Below the pieces are notes generated by a model. The model saw only the letters and a list, made by a program, of their open reading frames with translations, did no database searches and had not been told where the DNA came from. Below are positions 1 to 8,684 of a DNA stretch of 64,000 nucleotides, piece after piece; positions within the stretch are counted from its first letter, which is position 1, and every line of letters begins with the position of its first letter. Both the position numbers and the translations under genes were made by a program. Source of the DNA: Ilumatobacter sp963746265 (GTDB lineage: Bacteria > Actinomycetota > Acidimicrobiia > Acidimicrobiales > Ilumatobacteraceae); NCBI GenBank assembly GCA_963746265.1, contig CAVVAM010000012.1:62001-126000 (forward strand), read 5' to 3'.

Positions 1-1
1 C

Positions 2-64
2 GGCCGCACCACCGACCAGCATCACCAACGCGACCTCGTGCTCGTCGACGGGCTGGTCGACTGA
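2..64 (+). CDS. 3' end of an unidentified gene (partial)
   Basis: Only the last 20 codons are inside the window; they end GLVD followed by TGA, which overlaps the ATG of the next gene (TGATG). The visible peptide contains TDQHHQ, the same six residues that occur near the C-terminus of the next gene product, because an 18-nt stretch is shared exactly (11-28 and 943-960). The family cannot be recognised from this tail. The overlap implies co-translation with the downstream catabolic genes. Confidence 0.6.
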   Translation, partial: GRTTDQHHQRDLVLVDGLVD

Positions 65-975
65 TGCAGATCGCCTTCATCGGGCTCGGCAACATGGGCG
101 GCCCGATGGCCCGCAACATCGTCGCCGCCGGGTTCGACACGATCGTGACCGATCTCGATGACGCCAAGGTCGCCTCGGCCGTGGCGGTCGGCGCGACCGC
201 CGCTCCCGACGCGACGGCCGCCGTGGCCGAGGCCGATGTGGTCCTGACCTCCCTGCCGGGCCCCACGCAGGTGCTGGCCGTCGGCCAGCAGATCGTCCCG
301 GCGATGACACCGGGTGCGACGTGGATCGACCTGAGCACCAACGACCTCACCTGTGCCGAGCAGGTCGCTGCGCTTGCTGCCGCCCATGGCGTGAGCGTCC
401 TCGACGCACCGGTCAGCGGCGGGGTCGAGGGCGCCGAGGCCGGCACATTGAGCGTGCTGGTCGGCGGTGACGCAGGGACCCACGCACGCTGCCTACCGGT
501 GTTCGAGGCGATCGGCAGGCGCCACGACCTGCTCGGCCCCCACGGCGCCGGGTACGTCGCCAAGATCGCGCAGGTGATGCTGTGCTACCTGAACTCGGTC
601 TGTCTGACGGAGGCGCTGATCCTCGGCGCGAAGGGCGGCGTCGCCCCCGACAAGATGCTCGACATCATCCGCCACAGCACCGGCCGCAGCTACGTCGCCG
701 ATCGGTACGGCCCCGAGATCCTCAACGGCGGCTACGACGACACGTTCGACCTCACGCTCGCTGCCAAGGACCTCCGTCTCGCGATGGAGCTGGCCGGCGA
801 CGTCGATGCCAAGCTGGCATTCACCGCTGAGGTCACCGGCTTCTACGCCCGAGCCGAATCCGAGTTCGGTGCCGGCGCACCGCACCTGATGGCGATGCGG
901 GCGATCGAGAACCTCAACGGCCTCGTGCTCCACGAGGTGGCAACCGACCAGCATCACCAAGGAACATCGACATGA
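64..975 (+). CDS. NAD(P)-dependent 3-hydroxyisobutyrate dehydrogenase-family protein
   Basis: 303 aa, usual length for beta-hydroxyacid dehydrogenases. The N-terminus carries the Rossmann motif GLGNMGGPMA, and the family signature DAPVSGGVEGAEAGTLSVLVGG follows around residue 120. The catalytic lysine is present in GAGYVAKIAQV near residue 170, but the Asn normally four residues after it (K-x-x-N-N) is replaced: the sequence reads K-I-A-Q-V. The fold and cofactor site therefore look intact while the substrate pocket is atypical. The start overlaps the preceding stop by one base and the stop overlaps the next ATG by four, so it belongs to an operon with a class II aldolase and an enolase-superfamily dehydratase. 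Oxidation of a hydroxy or sugar acid is the likely role; the exact substrate is unknown. Confidence 0.85.
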   Translation: MQIAFIGLGNMGGPMARNIVAAGFDTIVTDLDDAKVASAVAVGATAAPDATAAVAEADVVLTSLPGPTQVLAVGQQIVPAMTPGATWIDLSTNDLTCAEQVAALAAAHGVSVLDAPVSGGVEGAEAGTLSVLVGGDAGTHARCLPVFEAIGRRHDLLGPHGAGYVAKIAQVMLCYLNSVCLTEALILGAKGGVAPDKMLDIIRHSTGRSYVADRYGPEILNGGYDDTFDLTLAAKDLRLAMELAGDVDAKLAFTAEVTGFYARAESEFGAGAPHLMAMRAIENLNGLVLHEVATDQHHQGTST

Positions 976-1760
976 GCGAAGCAACGACCGGAAACCGAGA
1001 AGTCACGGCCGGGGACTTCCGCGCCAGCAACGCCGGCAGCTTCACCGGTGACGAGTGGGCGGCGCGGGTCGATCTCGCCGCGATGTACCGCCTGGCCGCC
1101 CACTTCGACTACGACGACCTCGTCTGGAACCACATCAGCATGCGGGTGCCCGGGTCCGATCACAGCTTCTTCCTCAACAAGTTCGGCCTGCTCTACAACG
1201 AGGTCACCGCCTCCAACCTGATCAAGGTCGACAGCGACGGCAACGTCCTCGAGGGGCAGGCCGACGTCAACACGGCCGGGTTCGTGATCCACTCGGCGAT
1301 CCACAACGACTTCCCGCAGTGGAAGGTCGTGTTCCACGCCCACGTGCCCGATGCACTCGCGGTGACCGCGCTCAAGCACGGCTTCGAACACATCGTGCAG
1401 GACACGTCGATGCTGTACGGCGAGATCGGCTACCACGACTGGGAAGGCCTGTCGCTCACGCTGGAAGAACGCGAGCGGCTCGCCAAGAACATGGACGGCA
1501 ACCGCGCCCTGATCATGCGCAACCACGGCTTCCTCACGGTCGGCGAGACGGCCGGCGAGGCGTTCATGGTGATGCACTACCTGATCCGCGGCTGCCGCGC
1601 CCTGCTCCAGGCGTACGGCAGCGGGCTCGAAGTCGACCGCGGGCCGACCGACATCTGGGAGTTGTCGAAACGTCAATACGACCACTTCCCGCTCGGCCTC
1701 TACGAGTGGCCGGCGCTGCTGCGCCTGCTCGACCAGAACGACCCGGGCTATCGGCAATAG
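972..1760 (+). CDS. Class II aldolase/adducin-family protein
   Basis: 262 aa, single class II aldolase domain. Metal-binding histidines are visible in FHAHVPDALAV (about residue 120) and in MRNHGFLTVG (about residue 180), and NHISMRVPG lies near the N-terminus as in fuculose-phosphate aldolase relatives. These zinc enzymes cleave or decarboxylate sugar phosphates and related hydroxy acids in the cytoplasm. It overlaps the upstream dehydrogenase by 4 bp and is 5 bp from the downstream dehydratase gene. The pairing with a HIBADH-like dehydrogenase recalls four-carbon sugar acid (threonate/erythronate) routes, but the kinase of those routes is not visible here, so the substrate stays open. Confidence 0.85.
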   Translation: MSEATTGNREVTAGDFRASNAGSFTGDEWAARVDLAAMYRLAAHFDYDDLVWNHISMRVPGSDHSFFLNKFGLLYNEVTASNLIKVDSDGNVLEGQADVNTAGFVIHSAIHNDFPQWKVVFHAHVPDALAVTALKHGFEHIVQDTSMLYGEIGYHDWEGLSLTLEERERLAKNMDGNRALIMRNHGFLTVGETAGEAFMVMHYLIRGCRALLQAYGSGLEVDRGPTDIWELSKRQYDHFPLGLYEWPALLRLLDQNDPGYRQ

Positions 1761-1765
1761 ACCTG

Positions 1766-2851
1766 ATGATCATCGAGCGGATCGACACGACCTTGGTCGA
1801 GGTGCCGCTGAGCGCACCGATCGGCACCGCCATCCACGCCATCCGCTCGGTCGGCTGCGTGCTCGTCGACGTGCACACGATCGACGGTGTGGTCGGCCAG
1901 TCGTTGGTGTTCACGATCAACGCCAACCGGCTGCGGGCGTTCGACGAGATGATCTGCGGTCTGTCGCCGTTCGCGGTCGGGCGCAGTGTCACCGAGACCG
2001 CCGGCATCTGGGAGGCGATCTGGCTCGAGATCAACCCCACCGGCCACAAGGGCGTGACGATCTCGGCGCTGTCGGCGATCGACGTCGCCTGCTGGGATGC
2101 GTTCGGCCGCACGGTCGGGCTGCCGTTGCACCGCGTGTTCGGCGCCTGTCGGTCGGAGATCGACACCTACGCCAGCTCGGGGTTGTGGTTGTCGGCGAGC
2201 CTCGACGAACTGGCCGCCGAGGCGATTGCGTTCGTGGCACGGGGTTTCCGGGCGGTGAAGTTGCGGATCGGGAGTGCGTCCCCGGGCGACGACGTTGCCC
2301 GCGTCCGTGCGGTTCGCGCCGCGATCGGCGACGACGTCGGGCTGCTCGTCGACGCCAACCAGAAGTTCGACCCGAAGCAGGCGATCCGGCTCGGCCGCAG
2401 TCTCGAGCAGTTCTCGCTGGTGTGGATCGAAGAGCCCGTCGCCGCCTACGACCTGTCGGGCCACGCCGAGGTTCGAGCGGCGCTCGACACCCCGATCGCG
2501 TCCGGTGAGACCGAGTACACCCGGTTCGGGATGCAGGCGATGATCGATGCCCGCGCCGCCGACATCTTGATGCCCGACCTACAACGGATCGGCGGATACA
2601 CCGAGTTCCGCCGAGCCGCAGCCACCGCAGCATCGAACAACCTTGCGGTGTCGAGCCACTTCTTCACCGAACACAGCCTCGCCCTCGCCGGCTCGCTGCC
2701 GAACTGCACGTCGATCGAGCACGTCGACTGGTTCGCGCCGTTGTTCGTCGAAGACGTCGAGCTACGTGACGGCAGACTCATCGTGCCCGAGCGCCCCGGC
2801 ACCGGGTTCACGTTCGATCCGGCCGGCGTCGCCAAGTACTCGTTGCGTTGA
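1766..2851 (+). CDS. Mandelate racemase/muconate-lactonizing (enolase superfamily) enzyme
   Basis: 361 aa from the ATG just after the aldolase stop. The C-terminal barrel shows an ordered catalytic set: KLRIG (acid/base lysine region, about 165), metal ligands in LLVDANQ, WIEEPV and SGETE, DILMPDLQRIGG, and a histidine in SSHFFTEHS near residue 290. The MR-subgroup Asp-His dyad is therefore present, and the likely reaction is dehydration or epimerisation alpha to a carboxylate. The reading frame is open far upstream into the aldolase gene, but that part is out-of-frame noise; the ATG at 1766 gives the standard family N-terminus (a capping domain beginning MIIERID). Sugar-acid dehydratase is the favoured role by context. 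Confidence 0.85.
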   Translation: MIIERIDTTLVEVPLSAPIGTAIHAIRSVGCVLVDVHTIDGVVGQSLVFTINANRLRAFDEMICGLSPFAVGRSVTETAGIWEAIWLEINPTGHKGVTISALSAIDVACWDAFGRTVGLPLHRVFGACRSEIDTYASSGLWLSASLDELAAEAIAFVARGFRAVKLRIGSASPGDDVARVRAVRAAIGDDVGLLVDANQKFDPKQAIRLGRSLEQFSLVWIEEPVAAYDLSGHAEVRAALDTPIASGETEYTRFGMQAMIDARAADILMPDLQRIGGYTEFRRAAATAASNNLAVSSHFFTEHSLALAGSLPNCTSIEHVDWFAPLFVEDVELRDGRLIVPERPGTGFTFDPAGVAKYSLR

Positions 2852-3198
2852 CCGGGCCGCTTCGCCCGAACCGACCTGGGCCCGGGATTCCTCGAGTGGG
2901 TACGTGCTCAGCGACGACTCCGGGACGAACCCCGTCGGGCCGACGGCGAGCGCCGGCGCCTCGTCACTCCCCGACTCGCGAGTCGACATCACCAACACGC
3001 GGGGCGGGTCCGCGAGCGCCATGACCGAGCGCCCGGGTCGCCGATCGTCTGCCGCCGACGAACTCCCCGAGCAGCGTGAGCGACGACGCGGGTACGGGCG
3101 GCTGTCGCGATTCCCGTGCCGGTCGAGAATCACCCGGGGCGATCTGGAAACCAACGTGTGTTGGATTGATCCGGCGATGGGAACTACGGTGCTTCGAC
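2852..3198. other. Gap between the catabolic operon and the ABC exporter operon
   Basis: About 350 bp without a convincing gene. Open frames exist on both strands but are arginine- and serine-rich and have no family resemblance. The 3' half must hold the exporter promoter; the inverted repeat at 3151-3164 is the only structured element I could find. Confidence 0.5.
3151..3164. promoter_or_regulatory. Candidate TetR operator in front of the exporter operon
   Basis: CCAAC-GTGT-GTTGG is an inverted repeat with 5-bp arms, extended outward by AA/TT after one mismatch. It lies 35 bp before the first start of an operon that ends in a TetR-family gene, the usual geometry for autoregulation. Inference from position only. 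Confidence 0.4.
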
Positions 3199-4248
3199 GT
3201 GTTGGCGATGATCATCAAGGAGTTCCGCGAGCTCCGTCGGGACCGGCGGACGATGGGGATGCTGATCGCACTGCCGCTGGTGTTGCTGGTGATCTTCGGG
3301 TACGCCGCGAACTTCGGTGTCGACAGTGTGTCGACCGTCGTCGCCGGGCCGGGCGCCGGGCCGGCGGCGGCGGCACTTCCCGATCTCTTCGACGTCACCG
3401 ACGTCGATCCGACCACCGACCGGGCGACCGCAACAGACGAACTCCGCGACAACCGCGCCGACGCCGCCGTGGTCACGAGTGAGTCCGACCGACCGGTGCT
3501 GCTGGTCGACGGGTCGTCGCTGTTCACCGCTCAGGCGACGGTGTCGGCGGCGAACCGCGCCGGCGATGCGCTGGACGTCGAGGTCTTGTTCAATCCGGAA
3601 CTGAAGACGTCGTGGGTGATGGTGCCGGGATTGATCGGCCTGATCCTGGCGTTCATCGGAACCATCGTGACCAGCCTCGGCCTCGTCCGCGAACGCCAAG
3701 ACGGCACGCTCGAACAGCTGGCGGTGATGCCCTTCCGTCCGAGTGACGTGATCGTCGGCAAGATCGCGCCCTACTTCGGGCTGGCGTATCTCGACATGGT
3801 GGCGGTCACCGTGCTCGGTGCCGTGCTGTTCGGCGTGCCGTTCCGGGGACCGATACCGCTGTTCGCCATCGGCGCCGCGATGTTCCTGCTCGTCGTGCTG
3901 GGCCTCGGGGTGCTGATCTCGACCATCTCGCAGACGCAGGGCCAGGCGATCCAGACCGCCATGTTCTTCGTGATGCCCCAGATCCTGCTGTCGGGCATGA
4001 TCTTCCCACTCGATGCGATGCCGTGGGGCGTTCGCTGGATCGGCTACCTCCTTCCACTGACGTACTTCATCGACATCTCCCAGGGGATCATGCTGCGCGG
4101 GGCGGGGATGAGTTCGCTGTGGGTCTCCTACGTCGTCTTGATCGTGATGGCGGCGGTCGTCCTCGGCGGCGCGGTCCTCAGGTTCCGACGCGACCTGGCA
4201 CCGAAGCTCGAGTCCAACCTGACCGGCGATCTGGAGACGGCCACGTGA
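3199..4248 (+). CDS. ABC-2 type transporter permease
   Basis: About 349 aa from GTG 3199; ATG 3208 is an equally possible start, and the open frame further upstream is non-coding in character. Layout is typical of DrrB/YhhJ-type permeases: one N-terminal membrane helix (IALPLVLLVIFGYAANFGV), a roughly 100-residue extracytoplasmic domain, then five hydrophobic helices beginning at WVMVPGLIGLILAFIG. The conserved cytoplasmic segment ERQDGTLEQLAVMPFRPSD precedes helix three. It is followed by two ATPase genes with 4-bp overlaps and should form the membrane part of an exporter, for example for lipids, drugs or a nascent ribosome-linked substrate as in RbbA systems. Substrate unknown. Confidence 0.85.
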   Translation: MLAMIIKEFRELRRDRRTMGMLIALPLVLLVIFGYAANFGVDSVSTVVAGPGAGPAAAALPDLFDVTDVDPTTDRATATDELRDNRADAAVVTSESDRPVLLVDGSSLFTAQATVSAANRAGDALDVEVLFNPELKTSWVMVPGLIGLILAFIGTIVTSLGLVRERQDGTLEQLAVMPFRPSDVIVGKIAPYFGLAYLDMVAVTVLGAVLFGVPFRGPIPLFAIGAAMFLLVVLGLGVLISTISQTQGQAIQTAMFFVMPQILLSGMIFPLDAMPWGVRWIGYLLPLTYFIDISQGIMLRGAGMSSLWVSYVVLIVMAAVVLGGAVLRFRRDLAPKLESNLTGDLETAT

Positions 4249-5099
4249 ACTTCGGTGTCAGCGGTCTCCACCAACGCTTCGACGAGATCCATGCTCTCCG
4301 CGGCGTCGACCTCGACGTTCCGTCCGGTTCGGTGATCGCCGTCGTCGGCGGTGACGGCGCCGGCAAGACGACACTGCTGAGATGCCTCGTCGGTCGGTAC
4401 GCCACGACGGCCGGCCAGGTGCGACGACCGCCGGCCCACCTCGTCGGCTACATGCCGTCGACGTCGGGGACCTGGCGTGGATTGACGGTCGACGAGAACA
4501 TCGAGTTCGTGGCGGAGGCGTTCAAGATGTCGCGGCCCGCGCGCGACCGCCGCCGTGCTGATCTGCTCGTGCGAGCGCGGTTGACCGAAGCAGCCGATCG
4601 GTTGGCCGCCGACCTGTCGGGTGGCATGCGGCAGAAGCTCGGATTCGTGCTGGCCACGCTGCACGAACCCGAGCTCCTGGTGCTCGACGAACCGTCGACG
4701 GGCGTCGACCCGGTGAGCCGCGTCGAATTGTGGCGTCTGATCGCCGAAGCAGCTGCGTCCGGCACCGCCGTCGCCATCGCGACGACCTATCTCGACGAGG
4801 CCGAACGCGCATCGTCGGTGACCGTGCTCGACCGCGGGCGAGCGATCGCCACCGGATCCATCGACGACGTGACGAACGCGATGCCCGGGTACATCACCGC
4901 ACCGGAACGGCCGTCGACCCCGGCCCGTTCGTGGCGCCGCGGCCGAGCGGTCCGGGAATGGCATCCGGGTTCGGACCGATCCTCTGCAGCGCAGAGCGAC
5001 GACTCGGAACTCTCACCGTCCGATCTCGACTTCGAGGACGTCGTCATCGCACGGTTGCTCGATGAACGTGGCACCGACGGCCGGGCAGGAGCGACGTGA
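4245..5099 (+). CDS. ABC transporter ATP-binding protein (first of two)
   Basis: 284 aa from a GTG overlapping the permease stop. Walker A is GGDGAGKTT (with Asp replacing the more usual Asn or Ser), the signature is LSGGMRQK and Walker B is LLVLDEPSTG, followed by the switch region TTYLDEAE. All catalytic elements are present. The last 70 residues are a polar tail without a recognisable domain. Two separate ATPase genes next to one ABC-2 permease suggest a heterodimeric ATPase, as in the fused E. coli RbbA protein. Confidence 0.9.
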   Translation: MNFGVSGLHQRFDEIHALRGVDLDVPSGSVIAVVGGDGAGKTTLLRCLVGRYATTAGQVRRPPAHLVGYMPSTSGTWRGLTVDENIEFVAEAFKMSRPARDRRRADLLVRARLTEAADRLAADLSGGMRQKLGFVLATLHEPELLVLDEPSTGVDPVSRVELWRLIAEAAASGTAVAIATTYLDEAERASSVTVLDRGRAIATGSIDDVTNAMPGYITAPERPSTPARSWRRGRAVREWHPGSDRSSAAQSDDSELSPSDLDFEDVVIARLLDERGTDGRAGAT

Positions 5100-5977
5100 C
5101 ACCGTCCGGAGCTCAGGCCTCACTCCTCACCGCACGCGACGTCACGCGCCGGTTCGGCGGCTTCACGGCTGTCGACGGCGTGTCGATGTCGGTCGGTCCG
5201 GGCGAGATCGTCGGGCTGCTCGGGGCGAACGGCGCAGGCAAGACCACCCTGATCCGCATGATGCTCGGCCTGCTCATGCCATCGCAGGGCCATGTCCTGA
5301 TGTTCGACGCGACGCCGTCGCGGGAATCGCGGCGCCGCCTGGGCTACGTCCCGCAGAGCCTCGGCCTGTACCTCGACATGACCGTCGGCGAGAACGTTGC
5401 CTTCAACTCGGCCGCCTTCGGGGTCTCCCCCGACGAGATCATGCTCACCGACGAGCTGGACGCGATGGCCGACCGGCTGGTCGGATCGATCGGCCTCGGG
5501 CGACAGCGCCAGCTCGCATTCGCCTGCGCGCTCGGTCATCACCCCGATCTCATCGTGCTCGACGAGCCGACATCCGGCGTCGATCCGCTGGCAAGAGCGC
5601 GTCTGTGGGACCTGATCCGGTCCGAGGCGGAACGAGGCGTCGGAGTACTCGTCACCACTCACTACATGGAGGAGGCGCAACAGTGCGACCGCCTCGTCCT
5701 GATGGCAGCCGGTGCGGTCGCGGCAGCGGGCACCACCGACGACATCGTCGCTGGCCGGACGGTCGTTCAGGTGATGGCGGCATCGTGGTCCGAGGCGTTC
5801 GCGGCGCTCGGCGATGCCGGGCACGACGTCATGCTCGCAGGTCGACGAATTCGAGTGCCCTGCGCTGATGCCTCGGATGTCGAACGTACGCTTCGCAGCG
5901 CCGGGATCGAGGCCGAGCTGACCATCGTTCCGGCGATCCTCGACGAGGCGATGGTCGCCGTCAGCTCGGGTCGATGA
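5096..5977 (+). CDS. ABC transporter ATP-binding protein (second, degenerate signature)
   Basis: 293 aa from GTG 5096, 4-bp overlap with the previous ATPase. Walker A (GANGAGKTTL) and Walker B (LIVLDEPTSGVD) are intact and the switch histidine is in TTHYMEEAQQ. The ABC signature is not LSGGQ but reads SIGLGRQRQLA, similar in style to the LPLGW-type signature found in one half of RbbA-like proteins. In a heterodimer this would make one of the two composite ATP sites non-canonical. The C-terminal 80 residues resemble the regulatory tail of multidrug ATPases. Its stop overlaps the TetR gene start. Confidence 0.88.
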   Translation: MTPSGAQASLLTARDVTRRFGGFTAVDGVSMSVGPGEIVGLLGANGAGKTTLIRMMLGLLMPSQGHVLMFDATPSRESRRRLGYVPQSLGLYLDMTVGENVAFNSAAFGVSPDEIMLTDELDAMADRLVGSIGLGRQRQLAFACALGHHPDLIVLDEPTSGVDPLARARLWDLIRSEAERGVGVLVTTHYMEEAQQCDRLVLMAAGAVAAAGTTDDIVAGRTVVQVMAASWSEAFAALGDAGHDVMLAGRRIRVPCADASDVERTLRSAGIEAELTIVPAILDEAMVAVSSGR

Positions 5978-6585
5978 CCGACCGGCCACGCGGTCGCCGC
6001 CCGGGTGCCGGCTCGAGCCGAAGCGCGATCGTCGAGGCCGCACGTCGCGAGTTCGCCGAGCGCGGCTACGAGCGGGCCACGATCCGGTCGATCGCGGCGA
6101 ACGCGAACGTCGACCCGGCGACGATCTATCACTTCTTCGACGACAAGAACGACCTGCTCGCCGCCGCGCTGGAGTTCCCGGTGAGCGATGAAGTAGTCCG
6201 CGCGCTGATACCACCCGGCGGCGACATCTCGGCAACGACCTTGCTCGCGGGTGTCCTCGAGCAGTGGCAGCAGCCCGAGACCGCACAGCGGCTCGTGGCG
6301 CTCATCCGGGTGGCCGTCACCCACCCTGATGCCGCCACCCAGGTGGGTGCCCTGCTGCGGCAGTCCGTCCTCGGGCCGCTCGTCGAGGGCATCACCGGCG
6401 AAGACGCCGAGCTGCGTGCCGGACTCGTCGGTGCGCAGCTCGCCGGACTCGCACTGCTCCGGCTCGTGATCCCGTTCGCACCCATTGCGACTGCGTCGAT
6501 CGAGGAGCTCGTGGAGGCGGTCGCGCCAACGATCGCGCGCTACCTGACCGGTGAACCAGGCCCTCACCCCACGGGCGCCCGGTGA
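5974..6585 (+). CDS. TetR/AcrR-family transcriptional regulator
   Basis: 203 aa. The N-terminal helix-turn-helix is clear (RRSAIVEAARREFAERGY type start, then ATIRSIAANANVDPATIYHFF at about 35-57). The C-terminal ligand-binding domain resembles the TetR_C groups with short helices and a proline-rich tail. Its ATG overlaps the ATPase stop, so it is the last gene of the exporter operon and probably represses it, with the repeat at 3151-3164 as candidate operator. Inducer unknown. Confidence 0.88.
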   Translation: MTDRPRGRRPGAGSSRSAIVEAARREFAERGYERATIRSIAANANVDPATIYHFFDDKNDLLAAALEFPVSDEVVRALIPPGGDISATTLLAGVLEQWQQPETAQRLVALIRVAVTHPDAATQVGALLRQSVLGPLVEGITGEDAELRAGLVGAQLAGLALLRLVIPFAPIATASIEELVEAVAPTIARYLTGEPGPHPTGAR

Positions 6586-6777
6586 CGACACCCGCTCCGC
6601 CAACGTGACAACAGGTGCCCTCGCCACGGGCTCAGCGTTCCACCCTCGCCCATCGAGCAGCCCGGCTCGCTGCCGCCCGAACGACGCAGTCGAACTGGGC
6701 CGAACGGCACCGGGAACCGACCGGCTGGAGCCGTATCGTGGAACCTGAACACACGCTCACCACGGAGGTGGCACAGC

Positions 6778-7896
6778 ATGGACCGGTTCACGATTCCGAC
6801 GTCCTACTGGCACACACTCGACGACGGGCGGATCCAGTGCGACGTGTGCCCGCGGGCCTGCAAGCTCCGCGCCGGCCAGCGCGGCGTGTGTTTCGTGCGT
6901 GCTCGCGACGCGATCGACGACGTCGATGGCGTGGTCCTGACCACCTACGGCCGGTCGAGCGGCTTCTGCGTCGACCCGATCGAGAAGAAGCCGCTCAACC
7001 ACTTCCTCCCCGGCTCGGCGACGTTCTCGTTCGGGACCGCCGGCTGCAACCTCGCCTGCCGCTTCTGCCAGAACTGGGACATCTCCAAGTCGAAGGAGAT
7101 CGACACCCTCGCCGACGCCGCCTCCCCCACCGCCATTGCGCAGGCGGCCGAGGAACTGGGCTGCCGGAGCGTCGCGTTCACCTACAACGACCCCACGATC
7201 TTCCTCGAGTACGCGATCGACGTCGCCGAAGCGTGCCACGAGCTCGGCATCCGGACGGTCGCCGTCACGGCCGGCTACATCAACCCCGACCCCCGTCGCG
7301 ACTTCTACCGGCACCTCGACGCGGCCAACGTCGACCTCAAGGCCTTCACCGAGGACTTCTACAGGCACACGGCGATGGCCGACTTGAACACGGTTCTGGA
7401 GTCGATCGAGTACCTGCACCACGAGACCGACGTGTGGTTCGAGCTGACCACCCTCCTGATCCCCGGCCACAACGACAGCGACGCCGAGCTGGATCGTATG
7501 ACCCAGTGGGTCGTCGAACACGTCGGGCCCGACGTGCCGATGCATTTCACCGCGTTCCACCCGGACTTCAAGATGCTCGACGTTCCCCCGACCCCGCCCG
7601 AGACCCTCGCGCGGGCACGTCGGATCGCGATCGACAACGGGGTGAGGTACGCCTACACCGGCAACGTCCACGATCGCGACGGCGGGAGCACCTTCTGCCA
7701 CGGCTGCAAGACCGAGGTCATCGAACGTGACTGGTATCTGCTCGGCACCTACCGAATCGACGACATCGGTCGCTGCACGTCGTGCGGGACCGAGATCCCC
7801 GGCGTGTTCGACGGCCCCGTCGGAACCTGGGGAGCCAGGCGCCAGCCGGTGAGCATGCAGCGCCGCAACCCCGTCCTGAGGAAACGATCGCCGTGA
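6778..7896 (+). CDS. amrS: AmmeMemoRadiSam system radical SAM enzyme
   Basis: 372 aa with a good Shine-Dalgarno (GGAGGTG) before the ATG. The radical SAM cluster CNLACRFC (CX3CX2C) is at about residue 84, preceded by a cysteine-rich N-terminus (CDVCPRACKLR...CFVR) typical of the PflA-like AmrS group, and IEKKPLNHFLPG is a family hallmark. C-terminal cysteine pairs (CHGC, CTSC) may bind an extra metal or cluster. The two following genes are the MEMO and AMMECR1 partners with overlapping starts, so the full three-gene module is present. Its chemistry is unknown in bacteria; a radical modification of a small molecule or protein is presumed. Confidence 0.93.
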   Translation: MDRFTIPTSYWHTLDDGRIQCDVCPRACKLRAGQRGVCFVRARDAIDDVDGVVLTTYGRSSGFCVDPIEKKPLNHFLPGSATFSFGTAGCNLACRFCQNWDISKSKEIDTLADAASPTAIAQAAEELGCRSVAFTYNDPTIFLEYAIDVAEACHELGIRTVAVTAGYINPDPRRDFYRHLDAANVDLKAFTEDFYRHTAMADLNTVLESIEYLHHETDVWFELTTLLIPGHNDSDAELDRMTQWVVEHVGPDVPMHFTAFHPDFKMLDVPPTPPETLARARRIAIDNGVRYAYTGNVHDRDGGSTFCHGCKTEVIERDWYLLGTYRIDDIGRCTSCGTEIPGVFDGPVGTWGARRQPVSMQRRNPVLRKRSP

Positions 7897-8684
7897 ACGC
7901 TCGCCGTCCCGCCGTTGCCGGCACCTTCTACCCGGCCGACCCCGTCGAGCTCCGCCGCTCGATCCGAACCGCATTCGCCGGAGCCGCGCCATCGCCACCC
8001 GACGCTGCCCCACCCAAGGCGCTGATCGTCCCGCATGCCGGCTACGTCTACTCCGGAGCGATCGCGGCCAGCGCGTTCGCTCGCATCGCCCCATCGCACC
8101 AACGGATCGAACGCGTCGTGCTGCTCGGGCCGAGCCATCGCGTGCCGCTGCGTGGCATGGCCGTGCCGTCCGTCGACTCGTTCGAGACGCCGCTCGGAGG
8201 GGTTCCGATCGACGCCGAGATGCGCGCGGTCGTCCTCGCCCTCCCGGCCGTCGCCACCGATGACGAGCCCCACCGCCTCGAGCACAGCCTCGAGGTCGAG
8301 CTGCCCTTTCTCCAGACGGTGCTCGACGACATCAGGCTGCTGCCGGTGTCGGTCGGTGACGCCACCACCGACGAGGTTGCGACGGTGCTCGATGCCGCCT
8401 GGGCCGGACCCGAGACCCTGATCGTGATCAGCACCGACCTGTCGCACTATCACCACTACGGCGAGGCGATCCGCCTCGACGCCCGTACCGCGGCCGCGAT
8501 CGTCGCCGCCGACCACCATGCCATCGGCGACCGCGACGCGTGCGGATCGCGGCCGTTACGCGGCATGCTGCGTGCCGTGGCAGCCCGGAAGCTGACCGTC
8601 GAACAGCTCGACCTGCGCAACTCCGGCGACACCGCCGGCGACCGGGACCGGGTCGTCGGCTACGGAGCGTTCGCCATTGGCTGA
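7893..8684 (+). CDS. amrB: AmmeMemoRadiSam system protein B (MEMO1 family)
   Basis: 263 aa from GTG 7893 overlapping the radical SAM stop. MEMO family landmarks are present: VAGTFYPADP at the N-terminus, PHAGYVYSG, VLLGPSH, EHSLEVELPFLQ and STDLSHYHHYGEA. The conserved His and Cys/Asp positions form a dioxygenase-like metal pocket in this fold (related to class III extradiol dioxygenases). The acidic residue of PHAG and the histidine of SHY are kept. It is coupled to AmrS upstream and AMMECR1 downstream. Confidence 0.92.
   Translation: MNARRPAVAGTFYPADPVELRRSIRTAFAGAAPSPPDAAPPKALIVPHAGYVYSGAIAASAFARIAPSHQRIERVVLLGPSHRVPLRGMAVPSVDSFETPLGGVPIDAEMRAVVLALPAVATDDEPHRLEHSLEVELPFLQTVLDDIRLLPVSVGDATTDEVATVLDAAWAGPETLIVISTDLSHYHHYGEAIRLDARTAAAIVAADHHAIGDRDACGSRPLRGMLRAVAARKLTVEQLDLRNSGDTAGDRDRVVGYGAFAIG

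Noticed and set aside
1055..1765. N-terminal extension of the enolase-superfamily gene through the aldolase gene
   Set aside because: The extension is low-complexity Arg/Ala/Pro sequence in a shifted frame of the aldolase; the ATG at 1766 gives the normal family N-terminus.
2762..3154. Minus-strand frame of 130 codons in the gap before the ABC operon
   Set aside because: Ser/Arg-rich with no recognisable motif, overlaps the end of the dehydratase gene and has no ribosome site of note.
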